From Pikeienuella piscinae (GTDB lineage Bacteria; Pseudomonadota; Alphaproteobacteria; Rhodobacterales; Rhodobacteraceae): a stretch of 64,000 bases of DNA. A program made the position numbers and the translations under genes. Of the stretch, positions 43,759-60,986 are shown one piece after another; position 1 is the stretch's first letter; each line of letters starts with the position of its first letter. The DNA lies in the NCBI RefSeq assembly GCF_011044155.1, contig NZ_CP049056.1, forward strand, positions 3,476,001-3,540,000, in the 5' to 3' direction. The notes under the pieces were generated by a model, which was not told the origin of the DNA, ran no database searches, and saw nothing but the letters and a program-made list of their open reading frames with translations.

Positions 43759-44423
43759 TGCGGTTTTCGGCCGGTAGGAGGGGTTGGCGCGCAAGCTGGA
43801 CCGCCGGCGCGGCGACAGTCGTGATGGCGGCGGCGGCTTTCGCCCATGACGGTGTGACGCATGAGGACAAGGAGGAGGCGCTTCGTCACCTCTCGGACAG
43901 GCCGCTGGAGGGCGATGCGACGCCGTTTCCCGTCGATCTCGGCGGCGCCTTCACGCTGACGGACCAGAACGGGGCGAAGCGGACCGAGGCGGACCCCGAG
44001 GGGCGGATGCAGCTCTTCTTTTTCGGCTACTCCCATTGTCAGGCGATCTGCTCCACCGCCCTGCCGCGCATGGCCGAGATTGCGGAGATCGCCGGCGCGG
44101 CCGGTTTGCCGGTGCGTCCGGTGCTGATCACGGTCGACCCCGCGCGCGACACGCCGGAGGGCATGACAGAATCGCTGGCTGAATTCGGCCCCGGAATCGT
44201 CGGCCTGACCGGAACGGAGGCGGAGCTTGAGCGCGTGCGCGCGCTATTCCAGATCGAGGCGAAAGAGGTGTTCGTCGACCCCGAATACGGCCCGGTCTTT
44301 GCGCATGGCTCCTTCATTTACCTGATGGACGGAGCGGGAGCGCTGCTGACGGTGATCCCACCGATCATCTCGCCGGCGCGCGGTGCGGAGATCGTCGCGC
44401 GCTACGCCGCGCCGGGCGAGTAG
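43758..44423 (+). CDS. SCO1/SenC family copper chaperone
   Basis: This 221-residue protein has an N-terminal membrane anchor or signal (TAGAATVVMAAAAFAHDG) and a thioredoxin fold with the copper ligands Cys94 and Cys98 (SHCQAICST) and His183 (VFAHGSF). Sco proteins load copper into the CuA site of cytochrome c oxidase. Its ATG overlaps the preceding stop (TGATG). The ATG at 43758 is preferred because the longer frame overlaps the previous gene. Confidence 0.9.
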   Translation: MRFSAGRRGWRASWTAGAATVVMAAAAFAHDGVTHEDKEEALRHLSDRPLEGDATPFPVDLGGAFTLTDQNGAKRTEADPEGRMQLFFFGYSHCQAICSTALPRMAEIAEIAGAAGLPVRPVLITVDPARDTPEGMTESLAEFGPGIVGLTGTEAELERVRALFQIEAKEVFVDPEYGPVFAHGSFIYLMDGAGALLTVIPPIISPARGAEIVARYAAPGE

Positions 44424-44473
44424 CGGCGCTTGCATCGCGGGGCGATTCAACTTAGATCGCTCTCGCCCGCGCT

Positions 44474-44549
44474 AGGGGTGTAGCTCAGTTGGTAGAGCAT
44501 CGGTCTCCAAAACCGAGGGTCGTGGGTTCGAGTCCCCCCGCCCCTGCCA
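44474..44549 (+). tRNA. tRNA-Trp (anticodon CCA)
   Basis: A 76-nt cloverleaf includes the encoded CCA. The acceptor stem is AGGGGTG/CGCCCCT, the D arm GCTCAGTTGGTAGAGC, the anticodon loop CTCCAAA (CCA) and the T arm GGGTTCGAGTCCC. It lies 27 nt upstream of secE, the usual place in alphaproteobacteria. Confidence 0.97.
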
Positions 44550-44576
44550 GCGCCGGCGAGAGAGAAAGGCGACGAC

Positions 44577-44774
44577 ATGGCGCGCACGAATCCCGCGCAG
44601 TTCATCCAGCAGGTCCGCGTCGAGGCGTCGAAAGTCGTCTGGCCGACGCGCAAGGAGACTGTGCTGACGACGATCATGGTGTTCATCATGGCCTCGCTCG
44701 CGGCCCTGTTCTTCTTTTTTGCGGACATGATCATCGGGTTCGGAATTGATCAGATTCTACGGCTCGGCGCTTGA
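44577..44774 (+). CDS. secE: Preprotein translocase subunit SecE
   Basis: This 65-residue single-helix membrane protein has the conserved amphipathic part QVRVEASKVVWPTRKET followed by one transmembrane segment. It clamps the two halves of SecY. It is the short alphaproteobacterial form. It follows tRNA-Trp and precedes nusG. Confidence 0.95.
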   Translation: MARTNPAQFIQQVRVEASKVVWPTRKETVLTTIMVFIMASLAALFFFFADMIIGFGIDQILRLGA

Positions 44775-44932
44775 CTTGATCTCGAGCGGGGTCTAGGTCG
44801 CCTTCCTCTGGACATGGGGGAGGCGCGCGTCGATTCGCAACGCGCGCCCTTTCAGTTTGGAAAAGGCGCGGCGAGTTGCGCGACGGGACCCGAAAGGGCG
44901 ACAGCGCGAGAAGCGGAGAGGCGGCGAAGAGA

Positions 44933-45466
44933 ATGGCCAAACGCTGGTATGCCGTGCACGTTTTTTCGAATTTCGAGAAGCGTGTGGCGGAGACATTGCG
45001 CGAATCCGTCGAGCAGCAAGGGCTGACGGACGAGATCGAGGAGATTTTCGTCCCCACCGAAGAGGTGATGGAGATTCGGCGCGGCAAGAAGGTGAAGGCG
45101 GAGCGCCGTCTGATGCCGGGCTACGTTCTTGTGAAGATGGAGATGACCGACCGGGCCTATCTCCACATTATCGACACCAACCGCGTCACCGGCTTCCTCG
45201 GCCCGCAAGGCAAGCCGAGTCCGATGCGCGATTCGGAGGTCAACCAGCTCCTCAATATCGTCGAGGAAGGGGCCGAGCGGCCGCGGCCGAAGATCTCCTT
45301 CGAGGTCGGCGAGCAGGTGCGCGTCACCGACGGTCCGTTCGAGAGCTTCACCGGCATGGTCGAACAGGTCGACGAGATCAGCGCCCGGCTGAAGGTCATG
45401 GTTTCGATCTTCGGCCGGCCGACGCCGGTCGAACTGGAATACGCCCAGGTCTCAAAACAGGTCTGA
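44933..45466 (+). CDS. nusG: Transcription termination/antitermination protein NusG
   Basis: This 177-residue protein starts [16 protein letters not shown], typical of the NGN domain. The C-terminal KOW domain has [24 protein letters not shown]. It binds RNA polymerase and couples transcription to Rho or ribosomes. The longer frame (from 44876) is not supported by family length. Confidence 0.96.
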   Translation: MAKRWYAVHVFSNFEKRVAETLRESVEQQGLTDEIEEIFVPTEEVMEIRRGKKVKAERRLMPGYVLVKMEMTDRAYLHIIDTNRVTGFLGPQGKPSPMRDSEVNQLLNIVEEGAERPRPKISFEVGEQVRVTDGPFESFTGMVEQVDEISARLKVMVSIFGRPTPVELEYAQVSKQV

Positions 45467-45569
45467 GGCGCATATTGCGGGAGGCGAGAGGGGCGCGCCC
45501 CTCGGACCGCACCGCGCTCATCGAGCTTCGGGGTCGCGACCCGCGGGGCGGCATGGAAAGGAGGCCGCG

Positions 45570-45998
45570 ATGGCCAAGAAGAAGATCGGCGTGATCAAGC
45601 TGCAGGTGCCCGCGGGCAAGGCGAATCCTTCGCCGCCCATTGGCCCGGCGCTGGGTCAGCGCGGCATCAACATCATGGAGTTCTGCAAGGCGTTCAACGC
45701 CAAGACGCAGGAGATGGAGTCCGGGGCGCCCTGCCCGACGATCATCACCTACTATCAGGACAAGTCTTTCACGATGGAGATCAAGACGCCGCCCGCGTCG
45801 TATCTTCTGAAGAAGGCCGCGAAGTTGAAGTCCGCGTCGAAGACTCCGGGCAGGGCGACCTCCGGGACGGTTTCGGTGAAGCAGGTCCGCGAGATCGCCG
45901 AGACGAAGATGCAGGATCTCAACGCGAACGACGTGGAGGCCGCGATGAAGATCATCGTCGGGTCCGCGCTTTCGATGGGCATCGAGGTCAAGGGGTAG
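45570..45998 (+). CDS. rplK: 50S ribosomal protein L11
   Basis: This 142-residue protein has [20 protein letters not shown] near its start and the C-terminal rRNA-binding domain ending in [18 protein letters not shown] precedes the ATG. It forms an operon with rplA, four bases apart. Confidence 0.98.
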   Translation: MAKKKIGVIKLQVPAGKANPSPPIGPALGQRGINIMEFCKAFNAKTQEMESGAPCPTIITYYQDKSFTMEIKTPPASYLLKKAAKLKSASKTPGRATSGTVSVKQVREIAETKMQDLNANDVEAAMKIIVGSALSMGIEVKG

Positions 45999-46002
45999 GG
46001 TC

Positions 46003-46704
46003 ATGGCGAAGCTTGGAAAAAGAGTAAAAGCGGCGCGCGCGGCCTTCGACGGCAAGTCGAACCTTCCGCTGGCCGACGCGGTGGCGCTGGTCAAGGCGAA
46101 CGCCACGGCGAAATTCGACGAGACGGTCGAGATTGCGATGAATCTCGGTGTCGATCCGCGCCACGCCGACCAGATGGTTCGCGGTACGGTGACGCTGCCC
46201 TCGGGCACCGGAAAGACCGTGCGCGTCGCGGTCTTCGCGCGCGGCCCGAAGGCCGAGGAGGCCGAGGCCGCCGGGGCCGACATCGTCGGCGCGGAAGAGT
46301 TGATGGAGACGGTTCAGTCCGGCAAGATCGAGTTCGACCGGTGCATCGCGACGCCAGACATGATGCCGATCGTCGGTCGGCTCGGAAAGGTGCTCGGACC
46401 GCGCAACCTGATGCCGAACCCGAAGGTCGGCACGGTGACCATGGATGTCGCCGAGGCGGTGAAGGCCGCCAAGGGCGGACAGGTGCAGTTCAAGGTCGAG
46501 AAGGCCGGCGTCGTCCATGCCGGGATCGGCAAGGCCAGCTTCGACGAAGAGAGCCTTCTCGCCAACGCCAGGGCCTTTGTCGAGGCGGTCGGCAAGGCGA
46601 AGCCGGCGGGCGCCAAGGGCACCTATATGAAGAAGATTTCGCTCAGTTCCTCGATGGGGCCGGGCGTGACGGTGGATGTGGCTGACGCCAATTCCGCCCA
46701 GTGA
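46003..46704 (+). CDS. rplA: 50S ribosomal protein L1
   Basis: This 233-residue protein has [21 protein letters not shown] and the [20 protein letters not shown] signature. It binds 23S rRNA at the L1 stalk, and in many bacteria it represses its own rplK-rplA mRNA. A TTCG-tetraloop hairpin follows its stop directly. Confidence 0.98.
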   Translation: MAKLGKRVKAARAAFDGKSNLPLADAVALVKANATAKFDETVEIAMNLGVDPRHADQMVRGTVTLPSGTGKTVRVAVFARGPKAEEAEAAGADIVGAEELMETVQSGKIEFDRCIATPDMMPIVGRLGKVLGPRNLMPNPKVGTVTMDVAEAVKAAKGGQVQFKVEKAGVVHAGIGKASFDEESLLANARAFVEAVGKAKPAGAKGTYMKKISLSSSMGPGVTVDVADANSAQ

Positions 46705-46955
46705 GGTTCCGCCGGGTTCGCCCGGCGGGATGACGGGCGGCGCCCTCGGGCGGCGCTCTTCCGGTCCGAGACGGTGGGCGGGGGGTAAACCCCGTAAGGC
46801 CCGCCATAGACGGGAAACGCAGGATCGGTCGTCTTCCATGGCGGCGGTTTTGGCTGACCCGGGACGGGAGCAGAAGCGGGCAGGCGGGGAACCGGCTGTC
46901 TGAACTTGAGCCGGCGGAAGGGACGTTCCTGACCGCCTGAACCTTGGAGAAGACT
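46705..46955 (+). promoter_or_regulatory. rplJL leader, probable L10-binding region
   Basis: This 251-bp spacer upstream of rplJ begins with a strong hairpin (CCGCCGGG, TTCG loop, CCCGGCGG; 46709-46728) and a second GC-rich hairpin around CGCCCTCGGGCG. In other bacteria this position carries the L10(L12)4-binding leader that controls rplJ and rplL translation. The call rests on position and visible structure; I could not match the Rfam consensus. Confidence 0.5.
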
Positions 46956-47471
46956 GTGGATAGAGCCCAGAAGGAAGCTGTGGTCGAGGAACTCGGCCAG
47001 ATCTTTTCTGACTCTGGCGCCGTCGTGGTGTGTCACTACGTCGGTCTCTCGGTCGCTGAGATGTCGGACTACCGGGCGCGCATGCGCGCCGCGGGCGCGT
47101 CGGTCCGCGTCGCCAAGAACAGGCTCGCCAAAATCGCCCTGGAGGGCAAGCCGTGCGAGGGTCTGAAGGACCTTCTCACGGGCCAGACGGTGTTCGGTTA
47201 CGCCGAAGACCCCGTTTCGGCGGCGAAAGTCACCGAAGCTTTCGCCAAGGACAACGCGAAGCTCGTTGTGCTCGGCGGAGCGATGGGGTCGACCATTCTG
47301 GACGCGGCCGGCGTGAAAGCGCTCTCCGCGATGCCTTCGCGCGAGGAAGTTCTGGCGTCGATCGCGGGATGTCTCATCTCGCCCGCCGCCAACCTCGCGG
47401 GCGCTATTGGCGCACCGGCCTCGAACATCGCCAGCGTTCTGACGACGCTGAGCGAGCGCGAGGCCGCCTGA
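46956..47471 (+). CDS. rplJ: 50S ribosomal protein L10
   Basis: This 171-residue protein begins at GTG 46956 ([15 protein letters not shown]), which aligns with the usual MDRAQKE start and has GGAG seven bases before it. A TTG 12 bases upstream is rejected. It anchors L7/L12 dimers to the ribosome. Confidence 0.95.
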   Translation: MDRAQKEAVVEELGQIFSDSGAVVVCHYVGLSVAEMSDYRARMRAAGASVRVAKNRLAKIALEGKPCEGLKDLLTGQTVFGYAEDPVSAAKVTEAFAKDNAKLVVLGGAMGSTILDAAGVKALSAMPSREEVLASIAGCLISPAANLAGAIGAPASNIASVLTTLSEREAA

Positions 47472-47546
47472 ACCTGGCAAGCAATCGGGAGGCGCGGGCA
47501 GACGCCCGACGCCGGAACCACGAAGACAAGCGAATGGAAAAACGAA

Positions 47547-47927
47547 ATGGCTGATCTGAAGAAACTTGCAGAAGATCTCGTTGGCCTGACCCTCCTCGAG
47601 GCGGTCGAGCTTAAGAACATCCTGAAGGACGAATACGGCATCGAGCCCGCCGTGGGCGGCGCCGTGATGATGGCGGGTCCGGCCGCCGGCGACGCTGGCG
47701 AGGCCGCCGAGGAGCAGACCGAATTTGACGTCATCCTCAAGGCCGCGGGCGACAAGAAGATCAACGTCATCAAGGAAGTCCGCGCCATCACCGGCCTGGG
47801 CCTCAAAGAGGCGAAAGATCTCGTCGAAGCTGGCGGCAAGGCTGTCAAGGAAGGCGCCTCGAAGGCCGAGGCCGAAGAGATCAAGAAGAAGCTCGAAGAG
47901 GCTGGCGCCGAAGTCGAGCTGAAGTAA
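47547..47927 (+). CDS. rplL: 50S ribosomal protein L7/L12
   Basis: This 126-residue acidic protein has an N-terminal dimer domain, an Ala/Gly/Glu hinge and the C-terminal domain [20 protein letters not shown] with [12 protein letters not shown]. It recruits translation GTPases. A hairpin follows the stop codon. Confidence 0.98.
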   Translation: MADLKKLAEDLVGLTLLEAVELKNILKDEYGIEPAVGGAVMMAGPAAGDAGEAAEEQTEFDVILKAAGDKKINVIKEVRAITGLGLKEAKDLVEAGGKAVKEGASKAEAEEIKKKLEEAGAEVELK

Positions 47928-47928
47928 T

Positions 47929-47990
47929 CCCTTGCCCCTCGGGGGCCAAGGGTCGGAAAGACGGCTGGATCCGGAGCTTGCCGGGTCCAG
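47929..47990 (+). promoter_or_regulatory. Hairpins in the rplL-rpoB spacer, possible attenuator
   Basis: Two stem-loops lie between rplL and rpoB. CCCTTGCCCC pairs with GGGGCCAAGGG at 47929-47952 with one bulged C. CTGGATCCGG pairs with CCGGGTCCAG at 47965-47990 with one G-T pair. Partial termination or RNase processing between rplL and rpoB is known in other bacteria, so these may set the ratio of ribosomal protein to polymerase mRNA. Confidence 0.4.
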
Positions 47991-48162
47991 CCCGCGTCGT
48001 CTAAGGCCCTCCCGGCCGAAATCGGGGTGAGGGTCTTGGAAGACGCGGCGAACCGGGAAGTCGGCATGGGAAGTCGGCTGGTATTGGAACGCCTTGTCAC
48101 ACGGGACGCCGTCTCGCCGTTTCCCCACCGGCGAGCAGCGCGCGAAAGACCAGAGGAATCAA

Positions 48163-52293
<4,131 letters not shown>

Positions 52294-52298
52294 ACCAG

Positions 52299-56546
<4,248 letters not shown>

Positions 56547-56558
56547 ACGACGACTGAG

Positions 56559-56614
56559 CGGGCCTTCGGGCCCGGCGAGGAATCGGGGCCGCGGCGAGGG
56601 ATCGCCGCGGCCCC
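56559..56614 (+). terminator. Tandem hairpins after rpoC
   Basis: CGGGCC-TTCG-GGCCCG at 56559-56574 is followed by a perfect 13-bp stem GGGGCCGCGGCGA/TCGCCGCGGCCCC at 56585-56614 with a 4-nt loop. No long T-run is seen, but the position and stability make this the likely end of the rpoBC transcript. Confidence 0.6.
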
Positions 56615-56779
56615 GTTCGCTTTCCGGGTCGCGGCGTGATCGATAGCGAACGGCCGTCGTTGAAACGCGACGCCGTCGTTCCGACTTTGGTCGGGAATTC
56701 GCGCGGCCCTGTCGCTAACCCGTTCACCAAAACGATTTGCGCCGCTATCCTTCGCGCTGAAGCTAGAAGGACCCCTACG

Positions 56780-59560
56780 ATGAGTGATGAAATCGAATTC
56801 ACCCTCGACGGCGAGGCGGTCGTCGCGCGAGCGGATCAGACGATATGGGAAATTGCGAAGGAGCGCGGCGCCCGCATCCCGCATCTCTGCCATCTTGATG
56901 AGCCGGGCTATCGCGCCGATGGCAACTGCCGCGCCTGTATGGTGGAGATCGAGGGCGAGCGCGTTCTGGCCGCTTCCTGCATCCGCCGGCCGACTGCGGG
57001 CATGGTGGTGAACACCCGCGGCGAGCGGGCGAAGAAAGCCCGCGCGATGGTGATGGAGTTGCTCCTCGCGGACCAGCCGGAGCGCGAGGCCGCGCGCGAC
57101 CGGTCTTCACACCTGTGGGAAATGGCGGACAGTCAGGGCGTTTCCTTGAGCCGGTTCCCCACGGTCGAGCGCGAGCGCGTGCCGCTTCTCGACGACAGCC
57201 ACGTCGCCATGAAGGTGAATCTGGACGCCTGCATCCACTGCAATCTCTGCGTCCGGGCCTGCCGTGAAGTGCAGGTCAACGATGTTATCGGAATGACGGG
57301 GCGTGGTCGGGACGCGAAGATCGCCTTCGACATGAACGATCCAATGGGCGCCTCCACCTGCGTCGGCTGCGGCGAATGCGTGCAGGCCTGCCCGACCGGG
57401 GCGTTGATGCCGGCGACGGCGATGGACGGAGCGCAGCACGGCGACAGCGCCGACTATGACCGGGAGGTCCGCTCGGTCTGCCCCTATTGCGGCGTCGGCT
57501 GCCAGATCTCATTCAAGATCAAGGATGACAAGATCAAATATGTCGACGGCGCCCCCGGCCCCTCGAACGAGAACCGGCTCTGCGTAAAGGGACGGTTCGG
57601 CTTCGACTATATCGCGCATCCGCATCGGCTTTTGAGGCCGCTGATCCGGCGCGACGATGCGCCGGAAAAGGGGCTGAACGTCGACCCGTCGAACCCGCTG
57701 ACGCATTTTCGCGAAGCGAGCTGGGAGGAGGCGCTGGATTTCGCCGCGGCCGGTCTCGGCCGGCTACGCGAGGAGCGGGGCGGGCGCGCCATCGCCGGTT
57801 TTGGTTCAGCCAAATGTTCGAACGAGGAGGCCTATCTCTTTCAGAAGCTGATCCGGCAGGGCTTCCGGCACAACAATGTCGATCACTGCACGCGGCTCTG
57901 TCATGCGTCCTCGGTCGCGGCGCTGATGGAGAATGTCGGCTCGGGCGCCGTCACCGCGACCTTCAACGAGATCGCCAACGCCGATGTCGCTTTGGTGATT
58001 GGCGCCAACCCGATCGAAAATCATCCGGTCGCCGCGACCTATTTCAAGCAATTCACCAAACGTGGCGGCAAGCTGATCGTCGCGGACCCGCGCGGTGTCG
58101 GTCTCCGGCGGTTCGCGACCCACATGCTGCAGTTCCGCCCAGGCGCCGATGTCGCGCTGCTGAACGCGATCATGCATGTGATCGTCGAGGAAGGGCTGAC
58201 GGATGAGCAGTATATCGCCGCCTACACGGAGAACTTCGAAGCCCAGAAGGAGCACCTGAAAGGCTTTAGCCCGGAGAAGATGGAGCCACTCTGCGGAATC
58301 CCGGCGGAGGAGGTGAGGGCGGTCGCGCGCGCCTTCGCAACCGCGCGCTCGGCGATGATCTTCTGGGGCATGGGCGTCAGCCAGCACATCCACGGCACTG
58401 ACAATTCGCGCTGCCTGATCTCGCTCGCGCTGATGACCGGGCAGATCGGGCGGCCGGGCACCGGGCTGCATCCGCTCCGTGGCCAGAACAATGTGCAGGG
58501 CGCCTCCGACGCCGGCATGATCCCGATGTTCCTGCCCGATTATCAACCTGTCGGCGACGATGGCGTGAGAAGCCTCTTTCAGTCGATCTGGGAGATGGAG
58601 GGCTGGGACGCCGAGCCGGGCCTGACTGTCGTCGAGATCATGGACGCGATCCACGCGGGCGATATCCGGGGGATGTACATTCTCGGCGAGAATCCCGCGA
58701 TGTCGGACCCCGATGTGGAACACGCGCGCGCCGCGCTCGGGAAGCTGGAGCATCTGGTGGTGCAGGATCTCTTCATCACAGAGACGGCGAATTACGCTGA
58801 CGTGATCCTGCCGGCTTCCGCCTGGGCTGAGAAGACCGGAACCGTGACCAACACCAACCGCCAGGTGCAGATGGGCCGCCCGGCGCTCACCCCGCCGGGC
58901 GAAGCGCGAGAGGACTGGCGGATCATCGTCGATCTGGCGACGCGGCTCGGGCTCGACTGGACCTATAGGCACCCGTCCGAGATTTTCGCCGAGATGAAAC
59001 GTGGCATGAAATCCCTCGACAACATTACCTGGGAGCGGTTGGAGCGTGAGAACGTCGTCACCTATCCCTCGCTCTCGCCGGAGGATCCGGGCCAAGCGGT
59101 GGTCTTCGGCGACGGTTTTCCGCGGCCGGAGGGACGGGCCCGTTTCACGCCGGCCATGGTGACCGCGCCGGCGGAGACGCCGGACCCCGAGTTCCCGATG
59201 ATCCTGACCACGGGACGGCAATTGGAGCACTGGCACACCGGCTCGATGACCCGCCGCGCCAAAGTGTTGGACGCGGTCGAGCCGGAGGCGAACGCTTCGC
59301 TCCATCCGAAGACGCTGCGCGCCCTTGGCGTCGCGCCCGGCGGAATGATCCGGATCGAGACGCGCCGGGGCGCGATCACGGTCATGGCGCGGGCCGACCG
59401 GGCGGTGGCCGAGGACATGGTCTTCATCCCCTTCGCCTTCGTCGAGGCGGCGGCCAATGTTCTGACCAATCCGCAGCTCGACCCTTATGGCAAGATTCCG
59501 GAGTTCAAATTCTCCGCATGCCGCGTGACCGACGCCGGGGAGGCGGTTGCGGCGGAGTGA
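56780..59560 (+). CDS. Molybdenum formate dehydrogenase, alpha subunit
   Basis: This is a 926-residue FdsA-type protein. In order it has a ferredoxin-like 2Fe-2S domain (Cys37, 50, 53, 67), two 4Fe-4S clusters (Cys151, 154, 157, 161 and 194, 197, 200, 204), the 4Fe-4S site of the molybdopterin domain (Cys234, 237, 241, 268) and the Mo-ligating Cys374 followed by His375 (CTRLCHASS). It oxidises formate to CO2. It has Cys rather than selenocysteine at the Mo site. The usual partners fdsG, fdsB, fdsC and fdsD are not adjacent, so it is an orphan here. ATG 56780 follows AGAAGGA; the longer frame has no family support. Confidence 0.92.
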   Translation: MSDEIEFTLDGEAVVARADQTIWEIAKERGARIPHLCHLDEPGYRADGNCRACMVEIEGERVLAASCIRRPTAGMVVNTRGERAKKARAMVMELLLADQPEREAARDRSSHLWEMADSQGVSLSRFPTVERERVPLLDDSHVAMKVNLDACIHCNLCVRACREVQVNDVIGMTGRGRDAKIAFDMNDPMGASTCVGCGECVQACPTGALMPATAMDGAQHGDSADYDREVRSVCPYCGVGCQISFKIKDDKIKYVDGAPGPSNENRLCVKGRFGFDYIAHPHRLLRPLIRRDDAPEKGLNVDPSNPLTHFREASWEEALDFAAAGLGRLREERGGRAIAGFGSAKCSNEEAYLFQKLIRQGFRHNNVDHCTRLCHASSVAALMENVGSGAVTATFNEIANADVALVIGANPIENHPVAATYFKQFTKRGGKLIVADPRGVGLRRFATHMLQFRPGADVALLNAIMHVIVEEGLTDEQYIAAYTENFEAQKEHLKGFSPEKMEPLCGIPAEEVRAVARAFATARSAMIFWGMGVSQHIHGTDNSRCLISLALMTGQIGRPGTGLHPLRGQNNVQGASDAGMIPMFLPDYQPVGDDGVRSLFQSIWEMEGWDAEPGLTVVEIMDAIHAGDIRGMYILGENPAMSDPDVEHARAALGKLEHLVVQDLFITETANYADVILPASAWAEKTGTVTNTNRQVQMGRPALTPPGEAREDWRIIVDLATRLGLDWTYRHPSEIFAEMKRGMKSLDNITWERLERENVVTYPSLSPEDPGQAVVFGDGFPRPEGRARFTPAMVTAPAETPDPEFPMILTTGRQLEHWHTGSMTRRAKVLDAVEPEANASLHPKTLRALGVAPGGMIRIETRRGAITVMARADRAVAEDMVFIPFAFVEAAANVLTNPQLDPYGKIPEFKFSACRVTDAGEAVAAE

Positions 59561-59663
59561 ATAATTCAGTTTTGGACGTTCTGCGCCTTCGGTTATGATC
59601 CAGCGAAAGACGCGCCGCCGTCGTCCGGCTGTCGGATGAGGGGCGCAGAAGCGAGGGCCAGGC

Positions 59664-60239
59664 ATGATCGAGAGTATCTTCCGCACCACCGGCCGGAGCA
59701 TCGCCGGGTTTTGCGCGGCGCTCCTCCTGGCGATATTCACAGCGGCGCCGGCCGCAGCGGGTCAGGCGGAGGCCGAAGCGTTGCGGCAGGACTCATTGGC
59801 GGCGCTATCGCAGCTTGTAGCGAAGGACGGCGCCGTGGCGGCCGTCAGCGAAAAGGCTGTGGCGGTGCTGGTCTTTCCCAAGATCCTGAAGGCCGGATTG
59901 CTGGTCGGCGGCGCCGGCGGCAAAGGCGCCCTGTTACGAGGAGAGGAGGCGGTCGGCTACTATTCGTCCCTCGCCGTCTCCTATGGCCTTCAGGCCGGGG
60001 CGCAGACATTCGGCTACGCGCTCTTCTTCATGAATGAGGACGCAATCGACTACATGGACGAGAATGACGGCTGGGAGGTCGGCGCGGGACCGAGCGTCGT
60101 GGTACTCGAACAGGGCGCCGCCACGAAATTTTCGTCCTCGATGCTTGGCAAGGATATTTACGCGGTGATTTTCAACCAGTCGGGCCTGATGGCCGGCCTC
60201 GGTCTCGAAGGCTCGAAAATCTCCTCCTATACGCCCTGA
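59664..60239 (+). CDS. SYLF (YSC84-like) domain lipid-binding protein
   Basis: This 191-residue protein has a signal peptide (GFCAALLLAIFTAAPAAAGQ) and the SYLF pattern: AVAVLVFPKILKAGLLVGGAGGKGALL, then GLQAGAQTFGYALFF and an end with AVIFNQSGLMAGLGLEGSKIS. Proteins of this family bind phosphoinositides or other lipids. The function in bacteria is unclear. It is monocistronic between FDH and a convergent pseudouridine synthase. Confidence 0.85.
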   Translation: MIESIFRTTGRSIAGFCAALLLAIFTAAPAAAGQAEAEALRQDSLAALSQLVAKDGAVAAVSEKAVAVLVFPKILKAGLLVGGAGGKGALLRGEEAVGYYSSLAVSYGLQAGAQTFGYALFFMNEDAIDYMDENDGWEVGAGPSVVVLEQGAATKFSSSMLGKDIYAVIFNQSGLMAGLGLEGSKISSYTP

Positions 60240-60245
60240 GCCGCT

Positions 60246-60902
60246 TCAAAGCGCGACGCGAATCCAGGCGCCGTCCGCCGGGCTGCGCCAGCCGAGCGCG
60301 ACCGCGCGCAGCGCGAGGGCGGGCGCGGCGTCAACGGCGGATCCGGTCGCGTAGAACCTGTCGCCAAGGATCGGCAGTCCGAGCCCGTGGGCGAGGTGAA
60401 CCCGCAACTGGTGGCTGCGTCCGGTGAGCGGACGCAGCGCGAGGCGGGTGGTCTCGGGTCGCCTTTCGATCACTTCCCAATCAGTCACCGCGCGGCGGCC
60501 GTCCGCCGCGATCATCTGTTTCGGCCGGTTCGGCCAGTCGACGCGCATCGGCGCGTCGATACGTCCGCTTTCCGCAGCCGGGGCGCCCCAGACTTCCGCT
60601 TCGTAGCGCTTTTCCACGATCCGCTTCTCGAACTGGCCGGAAAGAATGCGGTGCGCGCGCGCGTTGAGCGCGAAGAGCAAAAGGCCCGAGGTCGCCAGGT
60701 CGAGCCGATGCACGCTCCGCGCGCCCGGGTGCGTCGCCCGCACCCTGCTCTCCGCGCACTCGGCGAGATCCTCACCCTTGCCCGGCACGGAGAGAAGGCC
60801 TGCTGGTTTCTCCACCACCAGGATGTCCGCATCGTGGTGGACGACGCGTAGCGTTCCTGCCGGCGGGCGATAGTCGAGAGGGGGCGGCGGGCCGATGTTC
60901 AT
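60246..60902 (-). CDS. RluA family pseudouridine synthase
   Basis: This 218-residue protein has the catalytic aspartate in SVHRLDLATSGLLLFA and the conserved LPLTGRSHQLRVH-like stretch LRPLTGRSHQLRVHLA. There is no S4 domain. It modifies uridine in rRNA or tRNA, and the length suits RluA or TruC. The start at 60902 (MNIGPPPPLDY) is a choice; an extension to 60986 would overlap the divergent gene's start region. Confidence 0.9.
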   Translation of the reverse strand: MNIGPPPPLDYRPPAGTLRVVHHDADILVVEKPAGLLSVPGKGEDLAECAESRVRATHPGARSVHRLDLATSGLLLFALNARAHRILSGQFEKRIVEKRYEAEVWGAPAAESGRIDAPMRVDWPNRPKQMIAADGRRAVTDWEVIERRPETTRLALRPLTGRSHQLRVHLAHGLGLPILGDRFYATGSAVDAAPALALRAVALGWRSPADGAWIRVAL

Positions 60903-60986
60903 GTCGGGCTCGATAGCGTCGGCGCGCCTCTCGCGCCAGCCCTGCGGCGGTGCTATCGAGACGGAGACAGTCGCTGGGGGGCGCAA

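Noticed and set aside
57806-59740. 644-codon open frame on the minus strand opposite the formate dehydrogenase gene
   Set aside because: The sense strand carries all cofactor ligands of the enzyme. The antisense product is low-complexity Arg/His-rich.
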